Origin: Lytechinus variegatus
Lineage: Eukaryota > Echinodermata > Echinoidea > Temnopleuroida > Toxopneustidae
Reading direction: 5' to 3'
NCBI RefSeq assembly: GCF_018143015.1
Contig: NC_054746.1
Coordinates: 33,011,129 to 33,075,128, forward strand
Length of the DNA stretch: 64,000 nt
In this document: one piece after another, positions 32,145 through 42,824 of the stretch
How positions within the stretch are numbered: the stretch's first letter is position 1
Layout of the letters: every line of letters begins with the position of its first letter
Position numbers and translations under genes: made by a program
The notes under the pieces: generated by a model
Seen by the model: only the letters and a program-made list of their open reading frames with translations
The model's database searches: none
Told to the model about the DNA's origin: nothing

Positions 32145-35100
32145 GTGAGTAATGAAAATTATTTAAAAAACTTAAAAATCCGTTAAAATCTGAGAAGCAA
32201 CGTAATGGTCCTCACTCAAAGGGAAATTCCCCAGGTGCAAGAGGGGACATAAGAGGGTGACAGATTTTAAAGGACAAGTCCACCCCAACTAAAACTTGAT
32301 TTGAATAAAAAGAGAAAAATTCAACACGCATAACACTGAAAATTTCATCAAAATCGGATATAAAATAAGAAAGTTATGACATTTTAAAATTTAGCTTCAT
32401 TTCACAAAACAGTTATATGCACATCTCGGTCGGTATGCAAATGATAGAACTGATGACATCACTCACTCACTATTTCTTTTGTATTCTATTATATGAAATA
32501 TTTTGATTTTCTCATCATTGTCATGTGAAATGAAGTTTCATTCCTCCCTGAACACGTGGAATTCCATTATTTCAACATTTTGTGCTTCAGGCAAGGAGGT
32601 CCTTATCATCAAATTCATAAAAATTGAAATATTGTATAATTCAAACAATAAAAAACAAAAGAAATAGTGAGTGAGTGACGTCATCAACTCTCTCATTTGG
32701 ATGTAACTGGCTCGTTCATATAACTATTTTGTTAAAAATAAGCGAAACTTTGAAATGTCATAACTTTCTTATTTTACATCCGATTTTGATGAAATTAATT
32801 TTCAGCATTGTGCTTTTCTGATTTTTCTCTATTGATTCAAATCAACATTTTTCTGAGGTGGGCTTCACCTTTAAGGATAGGGCACTTGCCATTGGAGCCC
32901 AACCGCGGCTCTTTTTTTTTAAGCTCGCCGAATATCTCCAATGGTCGGGTCGCATCAGTCACTCGGATTGATTAGACAGTCACCCTTAAGATTTGATTGT
33001 GTTATTTACACGCTTAAGAAGGATTGGTAAACCTAATATGATGATGATGCACAACACTTGTATATCTGTAAAAGACATTCAAATGCGCATTTTTGGAGGA
33101 GGCAGCCAGTCTGGTTCGCCTAGAAGGGCGCTCACACAGAACTGTGACCCGATTTCCCACCGACAAAAATAAATCCGACCGAATAAATGGAGAAAAAAAG
33201 CTGAAAAACAAACAATTTCGTTTATTTCGGTATTTTATTTTTCTGACATTTTTTCCGACAATTTTTTTTTTGAGAGTGTGGTATTTAGATTGCAGTAAAG
33301 GAATTTAAATTTCCCAAATCACATTTGGTAGTTTTTAAAGTGATGAATACAACTCATATTCTGCCAGACCCTTGGTTCGAGTTTAATGTTAATTTTTGTT
33401 CGCGGTTAATCTCCGTAAACAAAATAATTCTATGATTTGGATTCAATGTCTTGATTTCATATATTCGGAACGAGCTAGGGTTCATAATTTTGTAGTTTAT
33501 TGTATTGTGAAAATGTATACTTTTTCTTTATCTATATCCAGTATTCCCGTTAAGCTATACAGACTGAATTCTTCCATAACAACTATATCATATATACAAA
33601 TATGTTTTCATACTTCTCTTGCAGCTACTTGGGTAGGAGGTGGATACATCAATGGGACAGCAGAAGTCGTTTTTACTCCAGGATACGGCCTCGTTTGGGC
33701 CCAAGCCCCTTGGGGCTACAGTCTCAGTTTTGTCATAAGTAAATTCCATTTTCACCTTTTTCCTCATTTCTTCCTTTGTTTGTTTTACTTTCAATCGTTC
33801 TTTCGTTTCGTAGTTCGTGGTCGGGTGTGTTTTTATCATTTTTCATGTTCTTATTGAAGTTAAAACCAATTAGATTATGTTTTTCATTTAGATGAAAGTC
33901 TATTGAAGTAAATGAATGGATAAATAGATGAATGTATAGTTAATAATGAGACGAATAAATAAATAAATAAAATGGATACAAACGAACAAATAAAATGATA
34001 AAGGATAGCTGAATATATTAATAGATGAGTCATTACAATAGCTAAATGAAATGAAACTTGTAAATCTCTTTCTGAACTGTGCCTACAGATGGGCTTTTCT
34101 TCGCCAAGCAGATGCGAGCAGCGAATTACATTACAATGATTGATCCATTTCAAGAAAAGTATGGAAATCGTATGGGAGGACTCCTCTTTCTTGCTGCCAT
34201 CACTGGTGAACTGCTATGGTGTGCCGCTATATTGGCTGCTTTAGGTGGGTACTGGCAATGCTGAACAACGGTGTATAAGGGCGGGTCCGAGATTTTTTAA
34301 AAGTGCATCAATAATTTTTGTTTAACTCATTTTTATTAAGAATTAGGAGTAGGCCTGTGTAATATTTATTTACTTTACCCAACCAATTGATTTTTTTTAC
34401 TCGATACTCTTTCTCCCATTTTCTCCTTTCCTCCTTTTCTTTCCCATTTACAACTTGCTTGAAATCGGTAGAGGCGGACACCACCTTGCCCCCCTCTCCA
34501 AAAAAGTGAAAAACCATAGTGTCGCCCCTTACATGAACAAAGAAAACTAGAGTGTTCTATGGATAGAGCATAAATATAAATGAGTGACCGGTCTCTTTAC
34601 GTCTTTCGATACTGTTTCTTCCGATTCCTACTTTACTTCTTCTTTTGTCAAACTCTTTTTTACATGAAAGGTCAATTTGTGCCGATACCCTTGGCTTCTA
34701 TTGTCACAACACTCGTGAACAAAGAAATATAGATTATATAGTTTCTACGTGACAAAGTGCATGCGTTTTAATAGATTTAATGGGGGTCAAGACATTGTCG
34801 CTTAGTAAATGATATTTTAATTCAACCAGCAAATATCTACACAGGACTATCACTCATGAATGGTTGTAATTCTAAACTTTTGTTTTAAGTGATGATACAT
34901 TAAAGTATTGAATTCCAGCCCTATATTCAGGCCTTCAACAATGTCAAATGTGTATCGCCAAAGTTAACTCTTGGGTAGAAAGGACAGGGTAGGGGTGTAC
35001 CCTCCTTTTGTTTTATTTTTTTGATATAAATTGAAAATATTTTTGCAATATTTCAGCAATGTACATCGATGTGAATAATTGTATAACTACATCCGATCAT

Positions 35101-38100
35101 TGATACATCTCTGTCTTTTAGTGATAGTTATGCATTATTAGTCTAATATTTTTCTTATGTTTCGGGCTTGTTTATTACTAGTAGGGACAAATTCTGTATA
35201 CTATAATATTTTTATGCACTGTAATTATTTCATCATAGATGGCGTTCTGTAACAGGTGTGTTTAAATGGACTGCTAAAATATATTCTAAATTAAAATTAA
35301 ACCAACCAACAAACAACAACGAAATCAATATAGAAATATTCTTAACTTATGATTTAGGATCAACGATAAGTGTCATTTTGGAGCTAGATCAGAACCTTTC
35401 AGTCATCATCTCGGCTTGTATTGCTGTCTCTTATACCCTATTTGGTGGTCTATTTTCTGTGGCTTACACTGATATCGTCCAACTTGCTTGCATATTCATC
35501 GGTTTGGTAAGTCATGATGAACAAAAATCCTTGAATTAAGAGAATTAACATGATTATTATTTCGGGTATTATATTTTTTTTTACTAGAAATGATACCCGT
35601 CCCCTAAAAATTAAGCAGGTTTCCGATAGAATAGCCCCTTACTGATGATTCTTTTTTTTTCAATAACCATCTTGTCACTATTTTTTTCCTAAATCCAAAT
35701 TACATACAGCAATTGCATGATGTCCTATTCAACCCAGCTGCATTTTTTGAAGTGTTAATACTATAAAGAGTTAAACATTATCAGTTCTTTCAAATATTAC
35801 CTTGATGTTATTCTCAAAACATTCTATAGAAATATTTGTTGATAAGAATGAAATCAATTAAGCATTCGAATCCTGACAGGTGACATTCACTCTTTTATTT
35901 CAGTGGTTCTGTGTTCCCTTTGCGCTCACCAATAAGGCTGTAACACCACTTCCAGAGACGACTGATCGCTGGGTTGGAGAGTGGGACGTCAGACTCACCG
36001 GGCAATGGATCGATAGCATGTTGTTGATCGTAAGTGTGTTTTATTTAAATTAAGATTTTTTTTCGGTGGAGAAAGGGGGCAGGACGATTTCTTAAAGAAA
36101 AATTGAACTCAAAAGCGAGATAGCGAAGCAACCGAGCTTGTCATTGGATTGGGGCGCTTTTGCACTTAGTAGAAAAGTGAAATTGAAGGATTTTGTATGC
36201 ATTTTTGGTGAATTTACTGATAATCTTCAGTAAAAAAGGAGGCTTTTAAAATTTAGGGAAGGGGGGGGTCAACTGCACCCCTGCAGGCCCCAACCTCCCA
36301 CTGCGTATGACCATGCTCCTTGATACGAAACCAGAATTGTTTCTCGAAGGTTTTTCTGACATAGGTTAAATCATAATTAGAACATGACTTCATTGGATTC
36401 GTACAATTAATTCAGTAATTAATGCAAACCAAACAACTTTAGATGTAATGTAATTCACGTAGTACAGATGATCATGTCATGTACACTTGTCTTGTAAAGG
36501 GATATTGTGAAAAAATAAAAACAAAACAATAACAGTTCGATGGACTAAAAATATATATATATATATTATACCAAGGTTGTATAAGTTATTTTTTTATCAC
36601 CAAAAAATGAAATACGAAAGATTTGAAGTGCCAGTTAAATTTAATAACCATGTCATCATCCTGATGATATGCGATATGATATGGTTATTAAATCTAAATA
36701 AGTTTCATGTCAAATTATTTTTTTTAAAGAGGGAAAGTTACTCGCTCAATGGCCTAATACAAGATACGTTATATTGTCAACTAAATTGATTAGATCTCGG
36801 AAGTTCTACATGACTTGTGTATCATCATTTGGAGCTACGTTATCGTTATCTACCATGTATCTCGCCATTACAATATGCTTATATGAGTTGACTCATCAAG
36901 GTAACTTATCTCATGTCAAGTTCATTTTATAAGTTCGCATATAACTATCATAAGTCGACTTGGCAAGATGTCTCTTGCTATGTCAACATGATAAGGCGTT
37001 TAAGTCGGGTTGGAAAGATAATGTATCTTGCTCAACAAGTCGACATTATAAAGCTATTAAGTCGATATGGCAAGAAAAAATATAAGTTACAATGGAAGGG
37101 TTTGAATGAAGTAATATATATATATATAAAGCATGCATCTTTGGGGTTTTTTTTACTTTCTTCTTCAACCCTGAATACATTGAATATCATTAAAGATTTG
37201 ATTTAAAAAGAGATTTACGCCTGTGACAAACAATGACAAAGCTGTCCTATCTTCTCTTTATTCAGATATTGGGCGGAGTGCCATGGCAGGCATACTTCCA
37301 ACGGGTTCTGGCAGCCAAGACCCCTCATCATGCCCGATACTTATCATTGGTTGCAGCATTTGGATGTTTCTCTCTCAGCATCCCTGCTTACGTCATGGGT
37401 GCCGTGGGCGCCAGCACCGGTCAGTGCTATAGAGGCTATAGGCCTATACCTTCACGAATCAGGAGTTGGGCCTCATTGTGAAATAGTTTATTGTGCCATC
37501 CAATATTGTTCAGCTGTTGTTGGTCAATATGAAATGATTGAATGCTATTGGCAATTGATCACTGTTATACCACAGTCATAACAGTAGTAACCATTGGATA
37601 GCAAATCTAACATAACCGTAACTTATTTATATGCAACAAGGCTCTGGAGCTTTCCTGAGGAGTCTGACAAAAAATGTTACTTCCATGCATGAGGCAGGCA
37701 ATTACATGAACACAATATTTCCTGTATATTATGTATACAATAAAAGCAGCTCTATAAATGGAGGGGGGGGGGGGGGTCAAAATATTGTCATGGGGAAAAA
37801 GATCATAAAATGTCCCAGAGTAATCGATTTGGGATGATTACATTTGCATTCATCATCTTTCTGCTGTCAGGGAGAATGCCGTTCTAAATCGGTTTTAGTA
37901 ATTCAGCTTAAAAATAAAAAGATTGAGCAACATAAAACATACAAACCTTCACTGTTCTTGAACATGTGAATAATTTCATTAAACATCGTTGCCGTCAATC
38001 ATTTTTGTTTTCATTTTCTGCGCCTGTAAGAAAATAGGGCTGACATTGAGGCCTATCTAATTTATCTCATCAAACTCATTGTCGTTTAATTTAATTGCGT

Positions 38101-40245
38101 GAATTTGCAAAATTTAATGTGCCCAAACATATAGGCATAATACGTAATAAACATCATATTGCACGGTATTTGACTTCCTTGACCCGGATCTTTGATGTAT
38201 AAAATTCCTATTCTTCATACATATCATATAGATTGGACAATGACTAATATAAACCTGAACAAGACGGATCTCTATGAAGAACCAGGTCTTATTCTACCAG
38301 CTGTCATCCAGTATCTCACCCCACCCGTGGTCGCTTTTCTTGGCCTGGGGGCCATCTCTGCGGCCGTGATGTCTTCTACCGATTCGTCCGTCCTCGCATC
38401 AAGTTCAATGTTTACCAGGAACATCTACAAACATATCTTTAGACCATCGGTATGCCATTTTTGAGCTTAACATTATTTTGACACTGTGATAATCTATACC
38501 TTAACCCTAATTCTCTGGGGGGGGCATAATGCCCCCCCCCCCTCGATGATTTTCGCGATATATCTGCTGCGCAAATTTTTTTTACCTCGCCGCTCACAGA
38601 CTCTTTACTTTTCTCGCGCAAATTTTGAGACCAAATTTGTATGATGACATTTTGAAATGTCATCATAACTTAGAAAATATATGAACCTAGTTCATGAAAC
38701 TTGGACATAAGGTTAATCAAGTATCACTGAACATCCTGCATGGGTTTTATGTCACATGACCAAGGTCAAAGGTCATTTAGGGTCAATGAACTTTGGCCGA
38801 ATTGGGGGTATCTGTTGAATTCCCATCATAACTTTGAAAGTTTATGGATCTGATTCATGAAACTTGGACATAATAGTAATCAAGCATCACTGAACATTTT
38901 GTGCAAGTTTCAGGTCTCATGATTAAGGTCAAAGGTCATTTAGGGTCAATGAACCGAATGGGGGTATCTGTTGAATTACCATCATAACTTTGAAAGTTTA
39001 TTGGTCTAGTTTGTTAAACTTGGACATTAGAGTAATCAAGTATCACTGAACATCCTGTGCGCATTTCAGGTCACATGACCAAGGTCAAAGGTCAATGAAC
39101 TTTGGCCGAATGGGGTGTATCTGTTGAATTACCATCATAACTTTGAAAGTTTATGGATCTGATTCATGAAACTTGGACATAAGAGTAATCAAGTATCACT
39201 GAACATCCTGTGCGAGTTTCAGGTCACATGATCAAGGTCAAAGGTCATGTAAGGTCAATGAACTTTGGCCATGTTGATTTTTTTGTTGTTGAATAACCAT
39301 CATATCTCTGTAAGTTTGTTGGTCTAGTTCATAAAAAGTTGACATAAGAGTAACCATGTATCACTGAACATCTTGTGCGAGTTAGAGTAGTTTTCAAAAT
39401 CAGCACTGCTGCTATATTGAACCGCGTGATGCAGGTGAGACGGCCAGAGGCATTCCACTTGTATATCATTACTATCTCCTTTGACAGCGTTTTTAACATT
39501 TAGGCCTATATTTATCTTATGTTTTATCATATTATGATATACCTTGTTCTTATCTTTATTCTATTATTTTTTTCGTTTCGTTTATTCTTTTGAAATTTAA
39601 TTTCCCTTTGTCCCATTCTCTGTTATTTTGCTTATTTTTTTCATTTCTTTTCATCTGATTTACGTCATTTTCATTCCACTTAATTTGCATTCATTCGAAA
39701 CCTATCATAATGCCTTGTCTTTACAGGCCTCCGAGTGTGAAATGATGTGGGCACTTCGTGCTGCTGTGGTCATCGTCGCAACCATAGCTACCGTCATGGC
39801 ATTGACAGTCGAATCTATCTACATCCTCTTCGTCCTCTGCTCCGACTTCGTCTATGCCTTGCTCTTCCCGCAATTCGTTTGCGTCATCCACATCAAGAAG
39901 TCCAATACGTATGGCTCGGCCGTAGCCTTCGTTCTCGGTCTCTTTCTCCGTCTGAGCGGCGGTGAACCATCCCTCGGTCTACCTCCCCTCATCCAATATC
40001 CTTACTACGATAAAGACCTCGGCCAGTTGTTCCCATTCCGTACCTTGGCGGCAATTGTGGCTTTCGTGTCCTTGGTCATCTGTTCCTATGCCACGGACAT
40101 TATATTCACCAAAGGTTATCTACCGAAGAGGTTCGATGTCTTCAAGTGTGTGGTTAACACTGATGAGAAGGGGACGTATGCAGGTCCTGTTCAGGAGGCT
40201 AACACTCAAATGCAGACAATTGATTCCACGAATAAAAGTGCTTAA
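31979..40245 (+). CDS. SLC5A7: High-affinity choline transporter (SLC5A7/CHT-like), 8 coding exons
   Basis: CHT imports choline with sodium and chloride for acetylcholine synthesis; it belongs to the sodium/solute symporter family (SLC5, LeuT fold, 13 helices). Coding exons: 31979-32144, 33625-33738, 34089-34244, 35358-35506, 35904-36029, 37266-37419, 38232-38449, 39727-40245. They total 1602 nt, 533 residues; human CHT is 580. Phases all match. Near-identical CHT words: [67 protein letters not shown]-like [43 protein letters not shown]. The C-terminal tail is short and I see no equivalent of the vertebrate dileucine-like endocytosis motif. Echinoderms may have several CHT-like paralogues, so orthology to the single vertebrate gene is likely but unproven. 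Confidence 0.94.
32268..32874. mobile_element. Palindromic MITE (AAGGACAAGTCCACCCC), copy 1
   Basis: About 607 bases. The left arm begins AAAGGACAAGTCCACCCCAA and the right arm reversed begins TTAAAGGTGAAGCCCACCTC. Both arms run over 200 bases with words such as ATCCGATTTTGATGAAAT and GACATCACTCACTCACTA, around a non-palindromic centre. A near-identical copy is at 50501-51111. It lies in choline transporter intron 1. Confidence 0.85.
32875..33624 (+). other. Remainder of choline transporter intron 1
   Basis: No exon-like stretch beyond the adjacent exon; a GC-richer patch at about 33090-33180 could be a repeat fragment, but nothing was recognised. Confidence 0.5.
33625..33738 (+). CDS. SLC5A7: Choline transporter exon 2 (helix 2)
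   Basis: Acceptor TTCTCTTGCAG; donor CATAA|GTAAAT. Encodes [20 protein letters not shown] and [12 protein letters not shown], the most conserved CHT segment. Phase 1 on both sides. Confidence 0.95.
33908..34010 (+). repeat. Degenerate ATAAATGA simple repeat
   Basis: AAATGAATGGATAAATAGAT and AATAAATAAATAAATAAAAT words fill much of choline transporter intron 2. Confidence 0.7.
34089..34244 (+). CDS. SLC5A7: Choline transporter exon 3 (helices 3-4)
   Basis: Acceptor TGTGCCTACAG; donor TTAG|GTGGGT. Encodes [20 protein letters not shown] and the [20 protein letters not shown] helix. Phase 1 on both sides. Confidence 0.95.
34245..35357 (+). other. Choline transporter intron 3
   Basis: AT-rich, gene-free; no convincing repeat boundaries. 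Confidence 0.5.
35358..35506 (+). CDS. SLC5A7: Choline transporter exon 4
   Basis: Acceptor TTATGATTTAG; donor TTTG|GTAAGT. Encodes [20 protein letters not shown] and [17 protein letters not shown]. Ends in phase 0. Confidence 0.94.
35904..36029 (+). CDS. SLC5A7: Choline transporter exon 5
   Basis: Acceptor TTTTATTTCAG; donor GATC|GTAAGT. Encodes [13 protein letters not shown], an extracellular loop, and WIDSMLLI entering the next helix. Phase 0 on both sides. Confidence 0.93.
36030..37265 (+). other. Choline transporter intron 5
   Basis: Contains a low-complexity patch with a GGGGGGG run (about 36070-36310) and, at about 36870-37080, a cluster of AAGTCGAC/GGCAAGATA words described separately. 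No exon-like sequence. Confidence 0.55.
36870..37080. repeat. Cluster of AAGTCGACNTGGCAAGATA foldback units
   Basis: Words AAGTCGACTTGGCAAGATG (36953), AAGTCGGGTTGGAAAGATAA (37001), AAGTCGACATTAT (37038) and AAGTCGATATGGCAAGA (37061) alternate with their rough complements (TATCTTGC, ATGTCAAC), forming short imperfect hairpins at roughly 35-50 base steps. Confidence 0.6.
37266..37419 (+). CDS. SLC5A7: Choline transporter exon 6
   Basis: Acceptor TTTATTCAG; donor ACCG|GTCAGT. Encodes [20 protein letters not shown] and the [20 protein letters not shown] helix. Phase 0 in, phase 1 out. Confidence 0.95.
37420..38231 (+). other. Choline transporter intron 6
   Basis: Gene-free; a poly-G run of about 14 bases lies near 37762. 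Nothing else recognised. Confidence 0.5.
38232..38449 (+). CDS. SLC5A7: Choline transporter exon 7
   Basis: Acceptor ATATCATATAG; donor CATCG|GTATGC. Encodes [13 protein letters not shown] (with an N-glycosylation sequon), [14 protein letters not shown] and [20 protein letters not shown]. Phase 1 in, phase 0 out. The acceptor tract is poor in pyrimidines. Confidence 0.93.
38646..39460 (+). repeat. Array of about 155-165 base units each with a perfect DR1
   Basis: Four units in choline transporter intron 7, each with AGGTCAAAGGTCA: 38763-38775, 38926-38938, 39082-39094 and 39235-39247. Other shared words are CATCATAACTTTGAAAGTTT, AATCAAGTATCACTGAACAT and TGAACTTTGGCC. The end carries a GATGCAGGTGAGAC word, the reverse of the GTCTCGCCTGCAT end of the copy at 10833. 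AGGTCA repeated with one spacer base is the classic RXR/HNF4-type binding site; whether anything binds is unknown. Confidence 0.85.
39727..40245 (+). CDS. SLC5A7: Choline transporter exon 8 (last helices, tail, stop)
   Basis: Acceptor TGTCTTTACAG. Encodes [11 protein letters not shown], several helices, [43 protein letters not shown] and a short tail after [12 protein letters not shown]. Ends DSTNKSA then TAA. Confidence 0.95.
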   Translation, partial: ASECEMMWALRAAVVIVATIATVMALTVESIYILFVLCSDFVYALLFPQFVCVIHIKKSNTYGSAVAFVLGLFLRLSGGEPSLGLPPLIQYPYYDKDLGQLFPFRTLAAIVAFVSLVICSYATDIIFTKGYLPKRFDVFKCVVNTDEKGTYAGPVQEANTQMQTIDSTNKSA

Positions 40246-40436
40246 TCTGTAAGCTTAATGGAAAAGATACCTCTCCCTCACATAATTACTCTTACCCTGG
40301 AGGATAGATTGAGTTCACCTATATCAGAAAGCTGAACTTGGTAAAATGTGGTTTAGTAACAATATACGTTATATATTACAAAAAGTGGGTATTTTAGTTT
40401 GTTGACAGAAAACTCCGTGTAGATGTAGTGCTTCAA

Positions 40437-40447
40437 AATGATGATAC

Positions 40448-40479
<32 letters not shown>

Positions 40480-40607
40480 AATGATGATGATGATGTATCA
40501 TGATGATGATGATGATGATGTATCATGATGATGATTATGATGATGGTGATGATGATGTATCATGATGATGATGATGTGTCATGATGATGATGATGATGAT
40601 GATGATG
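40437..40607 (+). repeat. GAT microsatellite
   Basis: Long runs of ATGATGATG interrupted by GTATCATG, which makes the block partly self-complementary. A second shorter block is at about 41296-41350. Confidence 0.95.
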
Positions 40608-40694
40608 CTACCCATATTTTCGAGACACTGGCATCTTTGTTTTCCCACTGAAATATCCATAAAAAGGTCGAGATTGATTGCCATCTCAATCTCA

Positions 40695-40880
40695 ACTGGG
40701 CGTTGTGGCGTGCGCCTGTAATCCAAGCTGTGGGGAAGTTACAAATTGATGCAGAGGGTCGAGGTTCGAGCCCTGGTCACGTCTTTCGGATGGTGACGTT
40801 AAAGGTCGGTCCCAGACGTAAATAATCATATCTGATTGATACACATCTGACAAAACTCAAATACACACACACACACACAT
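40695..40880 (+). mobile_element. 7SL/Alu-like SINE with GACGTTAAAGG tail
   Basis: The head reads GGGCGTT then GTGGCGTGCGCCTGTAATCC, followed by AAGCTGTGGGG. This is very close to the right-arm start of primate Alu and the 5' domain of 7SL RNA as I remember them. A B-box-like GAGGTTCGAGCCC follows at about 40761. The tail has GGTGACGTTAAAGGTCGGTCCC, typical of SINE tails in marine invertebrates, and ends in an AC microsatellite. No other copy was noticed in the window. Confidence 0.6.
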
Positions 40881-41626
40881 CTCAATGCTAAATAGATTAC
40901 CTACATGTTGATGTACAATATTTTAGGAGTAGTATAATGGTTACATCTTGTTTTTCTCTCAAACTTTGAGATATAGAGCAGGCAGAACATGTAATGTCAC
41001 ATTTCTATGTACAGCGTCACGTGACTAATGTATGATAGTTTCCGTTCATAGACTCTTTTCATTTGGAACAATTAATATATTTCAAAGACAATTAACTAAC
41101 ACAGTTAACGTTGAAAGTAACAATTTTCTTGTACTCTACAGCTTTGTCTACTGATATTTATAATACAGCTACAGTTTAAGAGGGTAAATATTTAGTAGTA
41201 TATCGAGTCCGGAATCGATTTTGAATTGCAATAGTGTCTGCATCGTCTGCTACGTAAACCAAATGAGCGAACATGACTGAAACTAACCATTATGTGATGA
41301 TGGTGATGATGATGATGATGATGATGATGTTGATATACTGATGATGATAGTGTTGGTGGTGGTGATCTTTGAATTGAGTATTATTGAATTATGCATTTTC
41401 CTTACCATGTTGAAATTTGACAAATGAATGCACGATAATAAAATATTCTTTTCATAGAATAAGTTTTTTCATCAAAAGAAATATTCAACCATCTGACCGC
41501 AAATTAATTTACCTCACGACCCATAAACATTACATTCGCCAATTTAATAAGTATATTCGTATTCAGTATCGTTCATCTTTGAACAGCAATATGAATCGTT
41601 TCGAAAATAGAAGTTATGTATTGCAG

Positions 41627-41760
41627 TGTCGTAGTGCCTCTATTCTTGGCCTTCATGGCCTTGGCTTAAAAGCGTTTTCAGGCCTACCATTCGACTTTCA
41701 TATATTTTGGCCTTGAGGATTTGGTTGCTTGAAATTTCAAGGCATTTTCAAGACATTTTT
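41627..41760 (-). repeat. GGCCTTGGC-type repeat fragment
   Basis: The + strand shows TCTTGGCCTTCATGGCCTTGG and AAGGCATTTTCAAGACATTT. It looks like a simple repeat-derived element (AAGGCCAAGGCCATGAAGGC on the minus strand). Boundaries are approximate. Confidence 0.45.
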
Positions 41761-42539
41761 GTATTGCGTACTTACAATTGTTACTTGTTGAGTATATAGA
41801 ATGACAATGATTCAATCCATTTCAATTCAACTCATTTCATTTCCGATCGAACATGATACAAAGTAATATAAACCGAATAGAAATTAACAGATGTATATTC
41901 TAAAGAGAAGCTGTATGAAATAAAGCATTTTCCCAATGACTTTGCTTTGAGGGTTTGGTGTCTTGACTATAGCTCTGATTTCTTGTCGATAACAAGACAA
42001 GTATGCCTATGGAGAATTCATTGTAAAAAAATTAACTTTGTCAAAGAATTTATAAGAAGTGTATTTCCTTGTCAAGTAACAACGCCTACCTCGTCTAGCG
42101 AGTAGCTTTATAAGTGCAATAGCTGAATTTGTTTTAAAATATTAATGTGCAATGAAGTTGTGAAGTGTTTGAGACTTTAGAAGGGTAAATTAATTAAAGA
42201 GTACGGATTTTAGAGAATATGTTGCTGATTTATTGTAGTTTTTATAGTAAAGAGGTTGTGCAGACTTAAGGAGTGTTGCAAGAAAATATTTGCAATTAAT
42301 TGAAAAATTTCAGATGCAAATGTATATAAGTGATAGATCAATTTTAAGTAAAGCAGATCAAGGTTTGTTTGTTGATACAAGAAGGAGACCATCAGTAATT
42401 TTTATTTACAAATTTGCAACGAATTGCATGACTTTCAATTGACTTTGGGACCTGAAATTGACTTGCGATCAATCGCAAGTTTCTTGCAACACCCCAATAT
42501 GAATAAGCCCAGGACCAAGATTTTGCAGGGGCAGGGTAT

Positions 42540-42824
42540 TAGTTTGCGTATAGATGGGGGGGGGGGCTTGGGGCGCTCCCCCCCCAAAAAAAAAACTACA
42601 CGACCAAGAAAAAAAAGAGAAGAGGAAGGAAAGAGGGTGAAATGTGATATTATTTTCTCAATACTATGTCAAAATCTATCACATAATTGGATTGTTGTGA
42701 TGAAAATGTCGAAGATTTTGCCTGCTTGATTTGATTCCTCGCAATTTTTTGAAAATAAATTTTGCTCGATACGCCATGTCTGGCCCCCTCAAAATATTTT
42801 ACTCATTACGTCACTGCATGGGAA
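42540..42824. mobile_element. hAT-like remnant
   Basis: The right end CTCATTACGTCACTG and a left end TTAGTTTGCGTATAGATGGG resemble degraded hAT ends. Flanks GCAGGGTA and CATGGGAA match only partly, so the target duplication is uncertain. The inside is poly-G/poly-C and purine-rich. Confidence 0.35.

Noticed and set aside
40535..40726. Minus-strand open frame with poly-isoleucine/histidine
   Set aside because: It translates the GAT microsatellite and SINE head; not a gene.
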